64,000 bases of DNA from Lotus japonicus. Lineage: Eukaryota; Streptophyta; Magnoliopsida; Fabales; Fabaceae. Below the pieces are notes generated by a model that saw nothing but the letters and a program-made list of their open reading frames with translations, searched no databases and had not been told where the DNA came from. Every line of letters starts with the position of its first letter. The stretch's first letter is position 1. Location: contig NC_080044.1 of the NCBI RefSeq assembly GCF_012489685.1, forward strand, positions 47,988,964 through 48,052,963, given 5' to 3'. Shown piece by piece: positions 19,115 through 31,889 of this stretch. The position numbers and the translations under genes were made by a program.

Positions 19115-22100
19115 CTATGCATGGCCAGCAGTGTCTTGATCCTCCAACTCTATGCCCTCCTGAGCAAGCCTTTTGTCCTTGTACACATACCACTTAGCAC
19201 AAAACAAAAACACCACCAAATTCACACCACTCAGAACCGCCAAGAGCCAATAGAAATCATCAAGCTTCCCTTGATTAAGGTTATCCGCAAGCCAACCCTG
19301 GCGGTGCCCCGTCATCTTGTGCACCAGTGTCACCAACATGGAACTAAAGAAAAACCCCAACGAGAGTGTGCTTAGAAACAAACCAGTGCTCATGGTTTTC
19401 ATCCCTTTGGGACATTCCCTTAGGAAGAAGTCCAACTGTCCTATGTAAGTGAACGCCTCTCCTGACCCCACAAAGAAGAATTGTGGGACCAGCCAGAACA
19501 CGCTCATAGGAAGCACTAAGTCTGGCTGTCCCACCAAACCATGCGCATGCGCCACGTGTAGGCGCTTGATTTCGGTCAATGCTGCTGCCACCATGGCGAA
19601 GATTGAGAAAACTAATCCGACCCCGATGCGCTGCAACGGGGTCAGCCCTTGGGGGTTCTTGAGGAGTCTTTTCGTGATGGGGACGATGATGCGGTCGTAG
19701 ACGGGAACAGTTAGGAGGATGCTTCCGACGAAGAATAAGGTTAGGGATGCCGCTGGGATCTTGAATGATTTTCCAATGTGGCGGTCGAGGGTGGTGGCTT
19801 GTGCGACGGAGAAGGTTGTCATTTGGGCGTATACTGTCCAGAACATGATGGTGGTGGCCCATATGGGAAGCATTCTTTGGATCAGTTTCACTTCTTCCAC
19901 ATCTGTTAAGGTTGATAGATACCACTTCCTCTCCCCTCTGATTTCGCCGTCTGTTTTTGGATCCTTTATTGCTGCTTTGTCCAAGAATCTGCCCCAACAA
20001 AATTCAACAAAATGTACAATTAGTTAATTGTTGAAAGCAATGACCACCCAAAAATGAAAAAGTTTGGATGTAATTATTTAATTTACAGTTTGATTCTAAC
20101 AACGGAGTCAATGATCAGGGGAGAAGATGCTTCAGTATTTCTACAGTTAATTCTAAAGTTATAATCAATTATTAAAAAAAGTTAAGCAGATAGTTTCTCA
20201 TTTTATTATTGATGTTGAAATGTCAAAAAGCATAATTTTCATTCTTTTTTCCCATAATCAGTTTTAACACATATAAACTATTCACACAAAGTTTCCTTAA
20301 CATTATTGAATTTAAAATCAATTATAAAAAACATTCAAACATTCACTTGATAAGGTTTTGGTAGCTAGCTAGCTAGAAAAAGTGTATTTTATTAGTTTTG
20401 ACAGAAATCTTGTATTTATTTGCATGTATCGGATACTAAAGCTTAAGAAGCTTTTCTTAAAATAAACAGGGGTTTGATCAATCATGTAAGAGATCAATCA
20501 GATTCAGAATATCACGGGTGATATTGTTGGGAGTAGATGTAGCACAAACCACGAAACCATGTTCTTGACAGAGCTGGTAGCTGTATGAAAGAGACAAGGA
20601 GATAAGAGAGAAAAGTGCTAATTTGATGAAGGACAACTAACGAGGCGTGAACATCTGTAGCCATGCCATTGCTAGCTGTGTCTCTCCATGATCTCTCGTG
20701 ATTCTATATCTATATATGCATGGGATCCTAATTCCTATGTGTTTTAACAGACTAATGTAGAGCTTTCATGGGTTATATTGATTAGTTATTAAAGACATTC
20801 TTAAGTCCTACATTTACATTCGCTAAAAATATAACTATAAAAGTGTTTATAAGTGAGAAGATAATCCTCAATTTATTATCTATTTTTTAATGTAAAATTA
20901 GACCTATTAAATTTTAATATTTTCATTATTTATTAAAAAAGGATGGAAAAGGTAAGTTAGATATGGTGTGATGTGATGCGATGACAAATAATAGATACAA
21001 AAATAAATGTGATGTAATGTGAGATGTGCATTGTGTTTCTTGTCTACATTTCATATTTGGGGAAAGTGGGTGTCTACAAAACTTGAAACCAACCGCGTTA
21101 AAGGAGAAAAATGAATTGAATGGAAGGCGGTGACACCCGTGATATGTCTAAAAACCAGCACCAAAACAAAAAAGGAACTATAAGACATGGCTAACAATCC
21201 ACGAGATCCTTATAAGAAAAAGGCACTTTACTTTACTCCCCCCTTCATCCCATCAAGAAATGGAACCTGATTTTTTGTCCTATTGCTTGAACATCATAAA
21301 CTGTCATCTACTAGTCACAAGTGAAGGAAATAATAACTTTTAAAAACAAAAAAGGAGGGGAAGATTTTTAGAAAGCAGAAAATGACACACACCCAATACA
21401 CTTGACATCGATTTATCAATCATAGACCACTTAAAAAGGAAACATGCATGACACTCTGCAAATCAAGACATCTATTTTGAGCTCGTGGGGAACATGGCAG
21501 ACCAGTGAGCCGTAAACAACTCTAGTTAAGTAGTTATCATTTCATGACCGACTTCATATTAATACTCCACATTTTCTAACATTTTATTTTCAACACTTTC
21601 TCAGTTTAATGTTTTCATTTTAATATTTTCTACTGGTTAAAATTTATGTATGTTATACTAAATTAAAAATGAAATTTATATTTTTAGCGGACTTTTTTTT
21701 TGAAAGGTTTTTAGTGGACTTCACATAAAAGAAAGTGCTAGACTTAGTGATAGCATTTTTACATGAAAAATCAATACAAGGTCGATATTAATTCAGCACC
21801 TAATCGGTGATTTTTCTTTTTAAAAAATTGACTTCCCCTGATTATTGATTGAACAAGGTGAGCCACCACCCTCAAAGATAGGTTCTCTCGGTTAGGTTGG
21901 TGGCAATCCCATCATTGAACTGTTTACCTTATCTAGTCCTCATTCCCTCACTTGTTCCGAGTCTTCCGACTCTCAACTACTTGTGTTTCTGCCCATTCAA
22001 ATGACATTTTCTTAAGTTTTTTATTCAAAGGTTTTAAGGTATCTTATCCTAAAACTGGAATCAAATCACATGGTTTTTTTTATTCTTATTTTTTTGCAGA

Positions 22101-25100
22101 CATGGTTTTTTTATTATTTTATTGATCTAATCGAAAAATAATGTATAAGTAGGAGAAATAGCAACTAAAAGATAACCCCCTCCCTCCTCCCATTAACCAA
22201 AAAAGCAACTAAAAGAAAAAAATTCTATTTAAGTAAAAGGAAAATATTTAATATAATTATAAATAAATTTTCTATTAAATAAAAAGAAAAGAAAAAGAAA
22301 TTGACTCCTCTTAAATTAGTGAGTAATTAAGGTTAAAATAAGTCATTGCAATTGTTAATTGAAATTCTAATTTTAGTTACATACTTTTTATGTATAGTAA
22401 TAGTGTTATTGAAATATCAACCATCAATAATTGCAACAATTTATTGAATAAAATAATATTTTAGTCTTTGAGTTATCCATTTTAATCAATTTAATATTAT
22501 AAAAATAAATTTTATTAATTAAATTCTTGAAGTATAAAATACTTATGTTTTATTCTTCCACTCATTTGTAATCGTTACTTATAAAATATTAGAAGGACCA
22601 AAAAAGGATATTTTAGACTTAAAAGATTGTAAAGAATATTTATATATAATAAAATTGGTGGATAATATGCAAATATTGACAAAAGTAGGATTTTAGTCTA
22701 GTTTATTTTATCCTATAAGCTACCAATAATATCTTTCATCCCACTCAATTTTCACTCGCACTTAAAGAAATCAGAAGTGAAAAAAGAAAAGTGAAAAATA
22801 AGAAATATGCATGATAAATTATGTGATAAAAAATGGACGAAAGAAAAAATATGTGGAAATTAAATAAATATGACCATAAGCTAATTAACTCTAGAGTACT
22901 AGGCAAATCCAGAAAGATCAAAGAGAAACAAAATATAAGTTCAATGAACCGGACGCAATAATTTGTTAGGAAATTTGTATGCTTCCTAATGGGTCCACAA
23001 TCCACATCCTCCTACCCCAAAAGCTCACTATTTAGCTTGTTTTCTAATGTGCATCCACATTCATGTCTTAAGCACCACCAAACATGCATCAAATAAGAAT
23101 CATCGAATCTGCTTACGGAATCAGAGAGAACCTTTTTGTGTAAAAGAAAAAGGAGATCAATGGTATTATTTAATTTCAACTATATACTTATATATTTGTC
23201 TTGAATGAAAACCCCCGAAAGAAAAAGTACATAGTATTAATTGCAGAAAGACAACTTGTGAAAAGAGAAAATTTGCCCAAAACCATGACATATACTAAAT
23301 AAATTTGATAATTTTGGTTTATTGGCTTTTTTTTTTAAATACTAACAAAATATTAATTCCATAATAAAGAGTAAATATAAAAAATTGTAAATAATTTTTT
23401 AAGATCAATACATTAATTAGACTTATTATATGTTTGCTTAATAATCGTAATTATCTGAATATAAAAAACAAAAGGAGTATCAATGATGTTATTCTATGTG
23501 TACTCGTAGGACAGCTCAAGTTGTAGGAGTTGTGGGGCATATACGTTGGGTAGGGGGAGGTCAGGGATCGATTCCTGGCAGGTGCAATTTAACTTTCCGA
23601 AGTAAAAAAAAAAATGATGTTATTCTATGTGTTCTCTTTCTTTATCCATCTTATCATATTTTTCCACAATGAAATTTAGGTGTTAAAAGTTTATAATCTT
23701 CAATCTAATCCATTATTTGAATGTTAAACACTAAATTGTAAGATATCAAAGTTTATAATAAGTTTAAGTCAAATGTATGAAACTCCTGAGTATACTTGAA
23801 ATTGATTAAAAATTATCTAAAAATAATGAAGCATATAAAAAAAAGAATGTCGGATTGTGTCACTACCATTTTAATAAGTTTCAGAAGGTAAGAAATTTTT
23901 ACCTGAACTGCTTGCTATGCGGCAACATCTGCTTCTTCTTCCTGAGCGTCTCATCCTCCATGTCATCAACGTTGAACAGCAACGACGGATCAGACGGCAG
24001 TTCCAACCGCCGCTTCCTCCAAGCCGCCACATACACCACCGCAATCTGAGTCAGCGGGCTCCCCGCCAGTTTCTTGAACCGGTACCTCCTCGTCCCCGCC
24101 AAGAACACCACAAGGAACACCAGAATCGTCGTGGCGCATATCCCATAACCCCAATCCCTGCCTAAATGATCCTGAATGTATACCAGAATCGTCACCGCAG
24201 CAAGAGACCCTAAGCTTATGAAGAAGAAGAACCAGTTGAAGAACTTCACCATCTGTTTCTTCTCCCCTTCGTCTGTTTCATCGAACTGGTCTGAACCAAA
24301 TCCTGAGACACTCGATTTCACACCACCGGTGCCAAGAGCTATTGTATAGAGAGCTAAATAGAGAAGCATTAGCTGCGTGGTGCTTGCAGGCTCGCAAGAT
24401 TTTGACGTGCCCACTGTGCATCGAGGAGGATGCAGGCTCGGGATTATGGTTGATATCGTTAAGATTGTAACACCCTGTTGTTTAAACACCCCCAGAAGAT
24501 CAAAGATACAAGATTTATTAAGATCAGCTAAGAAATCAAAGAAGAACTGGAAAAATAAAACCACCCCTGTTTTGTGTCAAGAGATGAATAACAGAGCAGG
24601 TTTCACTGATATGATTATGAAGGTACTAGTTTTGGAAACCGAAATAAAAATGTTAAGAAGGTTTCAGTAGTCTTACCGTTGCTTGAACAGTTGCAAAAAT
24701 GGCTGCAGTGAGGTATCTGTTAAAGAAGGTATTGAAAAGTATAGTAATTAATAAAAACAGAGCATAGTTGAATCTTGCTCTTGATGAAAAGTGATATTTG
24801 ATAGGTGAAAATCACAAACCTTCCGATAAAAGTGTCAGCTAGAAAGCCACCGAAGAGACAGAGCATGAAAGAGGTTCCCATGAAGTTGGTGACAACATTG
24901 GCAGAGGAAGCATTGCCCAAATGCATGGTACCGGTGAGGTATGTGACCAAATTGACGGCGATGCCGAGTGTTGTTAACCTTTCGCATCCTTCTATTCCTG
25001 ATAGATCACAGAGAACAAGAGAAAACAGAGCCAATCTGAATAACACTGTCGGTGCATGTTTTCTTTCTATTTATGTAATAATAGAGTTATAATAATGAAA

Positions 25101-25265
25101 AAGAGGAGAGTGGGAGAGAAGAAGGGAAGGTAATGAATGGTGTAGGAGACCTAAGATCATGGCGGCTGAAGTCCAACCACCAGTTTTGGACCTCTCTGCT
25201 GGACGACCCTTATAGTCCCAAGCATCTTGGATGGTTTGCTCCTGTGTCTGAGGGAGAGTGCCCAT
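19115..25265 (-). CDS. NPF6.3-like: NPF6.3/NRT1.1-like nitrate or chloride transporter
   Basis: Five exons on the minus strand: 25151-25265, 24820-24997, 24677-24716, 23903-24474, 19115-19988. They total 1779 nt (592 aa; Arabidopsis NRT1.1 is 590). All junctions are GT-AG and in phase. This is a 12-TM plasma-membrane proton-coupled transporter of the NRT1/PTR family. E41-x-x-E44-R45 (proton coupling), T101 (the phosphorylation switch, in the 40-nt exon 3) and K164 (GTGGVK) sit at the same numbers as in NRT1.1. GQLDFFLRECPKGMK and the C-terminal KWYVYKDKRLAQEGIEL are also family-typical. The nitrate-binding His356 of NRT1.1 is Tyr355 here (TVYAQMTTFSVAQ). In maize, Tyr here (NPF6.4) favours chloride and His (NPF6.6) nitrate, so a chloride preference is possible. 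The start ATG at 25265 gives the conserved MGTLPQ..DAWDYKGRPA leader. Confidence 0.93.
19989..23902 (-). other. Fourth intron of the NPF gene (3.9 kb)
   Basis: The other introns of this gene are 103-202 bp; this one is 3914 bp. It is AT-rich, holds a full SINE near its 5' end (23502-23612), and otherwise shows no recognisable gene. The donor is TTCAG|GTAAAA at 23902 and the acceptor GGGGCAG at 19989. Confidence 0.85.
23502..23612 (+). mobile_element. tRNA-derived SINE with 20-bp target duplication
   Basis: The element is 111 bp with an A-box-like stretch (CAGCTCAAGTTGTAGG), a B box (GATCGATTCC) and a poly(A) end. It is flanked by a 20-bp direct repeat AATGATGTTATTCTATGTGT (23482-23501 and 23613-23632), identical on both sides. 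It lies in the NPF intron, antisense to the gene. Confidence 0.88.
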
Positions 25266-25357
25266 TTGTATGTGAGTGGTGAAGTGAAGTATTGGTACCT
25301 TGAGACGGGTTGGGGTTATGGGCTTATGGCACAAAGGGGGTTGAAGGTTTATTGCCT

Positions 25358-25364
25358 TTTTATA
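25358..25364 (-). promoter_or_regulatory. TATA box of the NPF gene
   Basis: TATAAAA on the minus strand lies 93 bp before the start codon, giving an expected 5'UTR of about 60-65 bp. Confidence 0.55.
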
Positions 25365-25365
25365 G

Positions 25366-26074
25366 GGGGAAATGATGATTCTTTCACTAATCACATCGCA
25401 ATTAAGTTTCTCTTTCATTTCATTTACACTTTTTTTTCATTTTTATATTTCTTCAAATCACATTCACTGCTATATCTCTTATTTTTCACTTTTTTCTTCA
25501 TATATATCTGTAGAATTTTATTCGAACATTGATTTGTTAGACACCTCAAATTTCAATCATCATCTATAGATAACTAGAAAACATGGGTACAAATGTGATG
25601 ATAGAGTAACCAAATGTGAATGTATTTAAATTATATTATACACATAGGAAGGATGTTATGTACTAGTTTAGAATTGAGATTGAAATAAGATAAGGTTTGG
25701 TGGACATCCGATAAATGCATACATCTCAAGTATAAAAAGAAAAGAATAGATATAAGTAATGGATGTGATGTATAAAAGATTATTTAAATCACTCATGAGG
25801 GTTACTTATAATTTCATCCTAATGGATAAAAACCAAAATGATTATTTATAAATGTTTTTTTATATGCAACCACATGTATTAATATGAGGTAAAATGGTAC
25901 TCAACCCGTAATACATACTTGATAGGAACAAGCAAAAGAATAATAACCGATCAAAATAAGTAAATTATGAGAATTTTAACACATTTATCATAAATATGAT
26001 TGGTCTACCTTAGATCATGAGCAACTATTAAAGTGTTAGGAAGGGAATTAGAGAAAAAATTAACATGTAGGGGT
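25366..26074. other. AT-rich spacer upstream of the NPF gene
   Basis: The distal promoter region; no further gene or repeat was identified. Confidence 0.5.
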
Positions 26075-26365
26075 TGTTAGAGTATAATATAAAATCATTA
26101 AAGTGCTCTTACCCAATATGTTAAGCTTTTCGGATTAAGTGGTTATTTGACATGGTATAGGTCTAGAGTTCGATCCTTACTCCCCTCACTTTCTATGTAA
26201 AAAATGAAATTTAATTAAGCACATGATATGTGGGCTTGAGCATTGATCCACGCTTCAAGCTCATATGACTGTTGCGTGAGGAAGCGTATTAGAGTATAAT
26301 ATAAAACCATTAAAGTGACTCTTACCCAACATCTTTAGCTGTTGAGATGAAGTAGTTATTTGACT
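26075..26365 (+). mobile_element. TRIM element (miniature LTR retrotransposon)
   Basis: Two terminal direct repeats of about 78 bp (26075-26152, starting TGTTAGAGTATAATATAAAA; and 26287-26365, with TATTAG) frame an internal part of about 134 bp. A TGGTAT primer site follows the first LTR and a purine-rich GTGAGGAAGCG precedes the second. No coding capacity. Confidence 0.7.
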
Positions 26366-26689
26366 AGAAGAGTCTTAGTAGTGTTTTGATGTGTACTCGT
26401 ATCCTAACTAATTAAATTATATTCAATTATTCATGCAAATTCTAAAACATCTTTTTCCATTATTCATGCAGGCTATCCTTTAGTAGCCGACCCACCATAT
26501 GAATTATATGAAATATTGAATTCTATAGCAATTATGAGCCAGGATAATGCAAATTAATGATAATAATTTCAGTATGAATTGTTTTTTCTTTCGACGAAAA
26601 AAACAGATTCAGATTCAGTTGATTTTAAAACATCTTTCTATTGATTTTAATCTCCAGCATTAATGAAATATATAATTTTAATCCTTACC

Positions 26690-26850
26690 ATTATCAAATA
26701 ACCAATTATCTCAACAACTTAAGTAGTTGAGTGAAGGTCACATAAATAATTTTATATTATATTCTAATACGTCTCTGATGTAAGAACTCTTTGGACTTAA
26801 AACGTGAACAATGCACATGTTCACCTATCATTTTTGCTTTAATTAAATTT
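26690..26850 (-). mobile_element. Degenerate TRIM copy, inverted
   Basis: The reverse complement carries the same LTR text (TATTAGAATATAATATAAAA .. GTTGTTGAGATAATTGGTTATTT) plus part of the internal region. It is a worn second member of the family at 26075. Confidence 0.55.
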
Positions 26851-27269
26851 TTTATTAAAAAAATTGAGGCGGTAATTAAGATTAAACTTTCAACAGCATA
26901 ATTATTGACACTCTGATACTATATTAAATACCCAATTATAGAAAATGTAATGGTCTTATATTAATTATATGCTAACAACTATTAAAGTTGGGAACTTGGG
27001 ATGTTAAGTGATGACTTGGCAACCTGAATGCTTACCTCACTGTTTTACATGACACTGTGTCATTTATTAAACATATACTTTTTCCATGTCATATTTATGT
27101 TATTTTATACATTCTTATCCTCCAAACTTCTACTTCATCGCCACCTCCTTTCCCAGATGCTTCTGAATTTCTTCGTCCTTGATGAGCACCAAATTTTTAG
27201 TAGTTTTCCTATGTTTCTATATATATTATTGCATTATTTTTACATAACTCACAGTGCATAAACAATAAG

Positions 27270-28210
27270 AGCAAGACGCTGAGGAGAGGCGTGAATAGAC
27301 ATTTTGAGTTTAATTAAGGCAAAATTGTTAAAATAACTTTCTTTTATCAAGAATATTAATGAGATTTAATACAACGTATAAATTATTAATCTTTTATATT
27401 AACTTTCTAGCTTTTTCAGTGGCGAAATCATAAATAAGAGTTTTATAATCAAGCAACTCTAACATTTTGCTTTCAATAGATAACATATTTAACTCATTCA
27501 ATTTATCTTGTCACATTGTTAACCATAAATAAGATTTAAGCAAATTTAATTTTGAAAAACTTCTTTTAGCAGTAGAAACTGTTACAAGGATTGCCAATGT
27601 AATTCTATAGGAAATATATACATTTGAAAAATTAATCTAAAGTTTTAATATAACTCAATAACGAAGTGTTAATTTCTTTTATTAACACTTCTTTTAGTAC
27701 TTTCAATTCAAAAATAAATAAAAACCATCAATATGTGAATGTTAATTGATCCTTAAAATTTTTTCAAGATTAATACAATAATTTTTCAATTCATGCACAT
27801 CTAAAGCATTAAAGTTTTTGGAATCAAAGTAAAAACAAAAAATAGCATCATATTGTAAAAATTGTTCAAATCATGTCTCAATAAAATTAATTGATTGATT
27901 TAATATGTATAAAAAATACTCAACACGAAACATATTCTTCAGGTGAATGTATGATTTCATTACTAATATTTCTTCAAAAAGGGGTATTCTATGAATTTTA
28001 ATTTTCGTAAAATTTTGGCTCCACATCCATTTTAATGGTCATTTTTTTGTGTGCAATCAAAAGTCATGCAAACCCATTTTCCCCACAATTTTGAAAATAA
28101 GTAATAAGACCTTTTAAAATATTTATAGAATCATGTATATGAATATCTTTTGATTGCAGAATCTTACTATCATAATTAACAACAAACATAACATCACACC
28201 AAATATTCAT
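27270..28210 (-). pseudogene. hAT transposase relic (ZMYM1/TTF-type)
   Basis: On the minus strand, fragments of the C-terminal half of a hAT-type transposase are legible. ITLAILVTVSTAKRSFSKL, KSYLWLTM*QDKLNELNML and MLELLDYKTLIYDFATEKAR lie at about 27380-27620 and match the hAT dimerisation region (ERSFSKLKLIK.. in intact proteins). Upstream, 27900-28210 gives KILQSKDIHIHDSINILKG. Many stops and frame breaks are present, so it cannot be functional. Confidence 0.75.
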
Positions 28211-30145
28211 TCCAACTTTTTGGGCCTAAGGCATTGCCTCTATGGCTTTGCACTATACACGATCTTACCGAGGTAAGGACAGAGTAATTTGCATACAACA
28301 TTTTATCATGGTTCATCCAATCAAAGGCTACACATTCAGTCCTTGGTTTGCGACCAAGATTCACTAAGTATTATTAAGGGCTTCTCCTACAAGTATTATC
28401 AAGAACTTCTCCTACGAGTTTAACTGTCAAGGATTCCTCCCCAAGGATTCTTATACAAGCCTCTTCAGGCTTAACGAGTACTCTTGTACAAATCTCTTTA
28501 GGCTTAGTGGGTTTGGTTATCAGGGACTCCTCCCCAGGTATTATTGTACAAGCCTTTCTAGGCCTAATATTCTTTGCACCAACCTCTTCAAATAGTTGAA
28601 TTTTCGACATGAATCATCCTCAAGTATTCTTTGTACCAGCCTCTTCACGAAGTTGAGTTATGGACAACTTCTTTTCACCAACGACGAAGTGCGTGCTCAG
28701 TTTATACTTTTGTGTAAGTGCATTTGATCTTTACTAGTTTGCAACCTTCTACAGTATTTAAAAGATAGAGCTGAATATACATTGGGTTGCTCCCAATCTC
28801 AATCTCTATAATTTTGGTCAATGTAGATGTATAATGAAGTTCAAATAATTGATATAAAATCTGTCATATCTTTTATCTCATTTGCTAATTGGATAGACGA
28901 TTGAGTTGAGCCTTCCTCCTCTGTTGATTCTCTTCTATCTGATAAGTCTTGAACATTATAAATGGCAATCAAAAACCTCTTGATGTTCTGGTTCTTCTTG
29001 TGTTGTTCTTCTTTATGCAGTTTGGCATAATGGTGTATTCTCACGCTCTAGTACACTCAACACTTCTTCTCTTGTCTGAAACTCAACATGACATCTTCTT
29101 TTTCTTCACATGCTTCATTTGTTCATCCTTTCCTTTTATTCTCTCACCGTGCTTCTGATTCTTCCACGCAAAGCACACTTGGATTTTTCAAGTGGTGTTG
29201 TTTTATATGCCTGAGATAGATGAGATAATCGTTGGTAGTTCTTCTAACGATACTTTTGAATATGTATCAATGACTCCTCCTTTCATATTCAACAACTCAT
29301 TTTTAGTTTAAGAGTATTTTCTTTGATGAACGATGAAATTACTCTTTTACTAGGATGCTTTCTTTTATAAGGTTTCTTCCTTCACCATGCATGGTCTTCT
29401 ACTAGAGCACAGTTCATTTGGTAAAGCTTTCATTTGGTCTTCCTTCACTGCGGATGTGACTAATGATGGCTTGATATGTGAAGCTTTCCCAATAAAGTAA
29501 TGTTACTGGCTTCTTCTAGCTGGCATAGACTTCCAACTGCTACTTCTTCTTTCTAACTTCTCGATCTAATCTTCAATAGATGATCCTTTTGATTTGCACA
29601 TAGTTGACATCTGACCTGTTTGTGCTAGAGATATTCTTCCTTAGTTCCTTTCTTCAAATACTCTCTACAATAGACGTTACCTTGCAAAGTTGTACACAAG
29701 TAAATAGAGAACTTGATGAGTGGTGTCCGAGACTTACATTACTTTTCCCCTTTGAGTATCATGTACTATATTTTTATCAGACGATGACCCACCACATTAG
29801 GTTTCTCCCTAAATCGAGCGTAGAATATCCTACACAAGACAGAGTGGTGTGAGGGTATCTCACCTTATGCAACATGAAATCGAGGCTATGATCATGAAGC
29901 TGATCCCTTTGCCGTGTCGATTCCAAACATCATGTTCACATGGAGTGAAGCCTGCAACCAAACGCCTTGGAAATCCCAAGGTCATTTTCATTCAATCTCC
30001 ATATTTGACGTTTGTATGATTGAGGTCATTAAGAGTCACCCACAAGCCATTTTCAACAAATGGCTCAAACTGTTTCGCTTTATGAGGAAGTGAGAAACAA
30101 GGTGAAAATTGGGTGAAAATGAGAAGTGAAGATAATTAGATATTA
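28211..30145. other. Degenerate LTR-retrotransposon-like sequence, no gene
   Basis: 28340-28640 repeats phrases such as AGTATTATYAAGGRCTTCTCC that recur at 35500-35680, so both are remnants of one LTR family. No protein domain was recognised in the rest. Confidence 0.45.
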
Positions 30146-30664
30146 GTTTGTGCCATGAGCCGAGGAGCAAGACACCAAGGGATATCGACGCCACATGTAA
30201 CACCCCGATTTCCAGGTGTCACTTTAGTAACCAAAAATAAACTTTACGCGGAAAACAGGTAATTTTTTTTCGATTGATTCCTTTAAATAAAAGCGATAAA
30301 GGAAATAAAGACGAAACCCAACAACTAAACTAACCGATATACAATATATACACATGTACAGCCTCAGCTGCACTCCACGTCACGCGCACACACAGTGACT
30401 CCAAGTAGTGTGCCCGCAGGCAAATATATATACAAACCAGAACTGTAAGAAAAGTATCAAATATACAGTTATCCAGAGAAAGTCGGCACCCAAAAATGGC
30501 CTGAACAAAAGACCCCTATACTCCGACGGACTCTCTGTGATCCTCCTCAAAAGAACCACACAAAAAGCCACACATCGGAACCTACCCTGTCCCAAAAAGA
30601 AACTGACGATCAGAGCTCTACACAAAAAAATGACGCTAGTCCTAACCTACCCTCCCAGCTCCGC

Positions 30665-31363
30665 TCATAGCTCCTCCTCCTCCTCATCGCTGCTCGGCGA
30701 GTAGCTCTCCCCACTGCTCTCGGAGTCAGAATCGGAATCCACCGTAATCATCTCGGTGTCCAAGTCAACGACCTCCCTCCTAACTGTCCTGCGCACCGCC
30801 CTAGTCGAGCCGGTCTCCACATCCACCTCTCCTGTAAGAACATCCTCCTCCACCACCCTCATCAAGGGGTCCACACGGTAGCCGTGCGGTGAAGAGAAAG
30901 AAAAGAGACGTGAGGCAGACGGGACAACAGACTCCCTCTTCGGCCGCACAAGCCTAGAGGACGACGCCACGTCGGTAGGATCGATGACAGTAGCAGGAGG
31001 TGGCGCAACAGGTGCAGCAACAGCAGGCTCGGTCTCCGCCGGGTCCTCCTCAACAGAAGGTGAAGTCAGAGGTGGTGCAGGTGGTGCATGACCAGTGCCT
31101 GGTCCACAGTGAACTGAGGGCGGCAAATCAAAACTCAGCTCCATACGCCGTAGCACTCCTCTCGTCAGGCGTCCTCGCTCATCCGTCCGGTCCTCCATGA
31201 CCCTTCCCCTGTACGTCGCTCGGTGACCAGGGACATCGATCACCCAAGCGGTGGGGGCAGCACGATCGACGAGCTCAAACCTGATCCCCCCCGAGGGAGA
31301 GACCATCGAAAACCAATCGGCCATCGACATCTGGCAGCAGGCCGACCGCCCAAACACAAACAT
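30665..31363 (-). CDS. ORF inside the long LTR, acidic C-terminus
   Basis: A frame of 232 codons is in the same orientation as the LTR. The N-terminal part reads CCQMSMADWFSMVSPSGG, the middle is Pro/Ala-rich, and the C-terminus is highly acidic (VDSDSDSESSGE..). Parts match the other LTR of the family at 62930-63150: CQMSLAD then a stop then FTTVHPSGE, and LVVLDSDSDDDHASM at the end. No known domain is recognised. It could be a remnant coding segment or translated noncoding LTR sequence; the shared protein-like text favours the former. Confidence 0.4.
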   Translation of the reverse strand: MFVFGRSACCQMSMADWFSMVSPSGGIRFELVDRAAPTAWVIDVPGHRATYRGRVMEDRTDERGRLTRGVLRRMELSFDLPPSVHCGPGTGHAPPAPPLTSPSVEEDPAETEPAVAAPVAPPPATVIDPTDVASSSRLVRPKRESVVPSASRLFSFSSPHGYRVDPLMRVVEEDVLTGEVDVETGSTRAVRRTVRREVVDLDTEMITVDSDSDSESSGESYSPSSDEEEEEL

Positions 31364-31447
31364 GCAACCAAAGCCAAGGCGCTAGGGTCAACTCACAGAA
31401 ATAAGTAGATATACACTCAACATGTGATATGGGGTATAGATATATGT

Positions 31448-31498
<51 letters not shown>

Positions 31499-31500
31499 AA
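31448..31500. repeat. (TA)n microsatellite
   Basis: An almost pure TA dinucleotide run lies inside the solo LTR. Confidence 0.9.
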
Positions 31501-31609
31501 CAATCCTAGCATGTTATGGCTCTAACAATACTTCAATAATCAAACAGCACACAGTTCAAGTCAGAATGAATGTATGCGTGATATGCAATCATGAATCCGG
31601 ATTTGTGAC

Positions 31610-31802
31610 GCGTTCCCGTTCGCCACAAGTGAAGCATTCCCGTTCTTCACTATGGATGAACCATTCCCGTTATTCATCCTTGGTGAACCATTCCCGTTAT
31701 TCACCATATGATGAACCATTCCTGTTATTCATCATTTATGCAAGGTGAACCATTCCCGTTATTCACCATGATATGCACAGGTGAACCATTCCCGTTATTC
31801 AC
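31610..31802. repeat. Minisatellite of ACCATTCCCGTTATTCA units
   Basis: About seven variable copies contain GRACCATTCCCGTTATTCA. The 5' and 3' parts of the unit (GGTGAA / TTCACC) are complementary, so each unit can fold back. It lies 1.4-1.6 kb from the LTR 3' edge. Confidence 0.85.
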
Positions 31803-31889
31803 CCGATTGATGCAATATGGTTAGCCAAACAACGAATCGTCCTTACCACGAAAGTGTTTAGCTCACAACCCAATCTCAACAACCCATGA

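Noticed and set aside
19344..20000. Minus-strand 218-codon ORF overlapping the last NPF exon
   Set aside because: A frame shadow of the transporter exon; it crosses the splice acceptor and has no domain.
24720..25418. Longer N-termini for the NPF protein (reading from 25418 or from 25046)
   Set aside because: They read through introns or the 5'UTR; the start at 25265 fits family length and the TATA distance.
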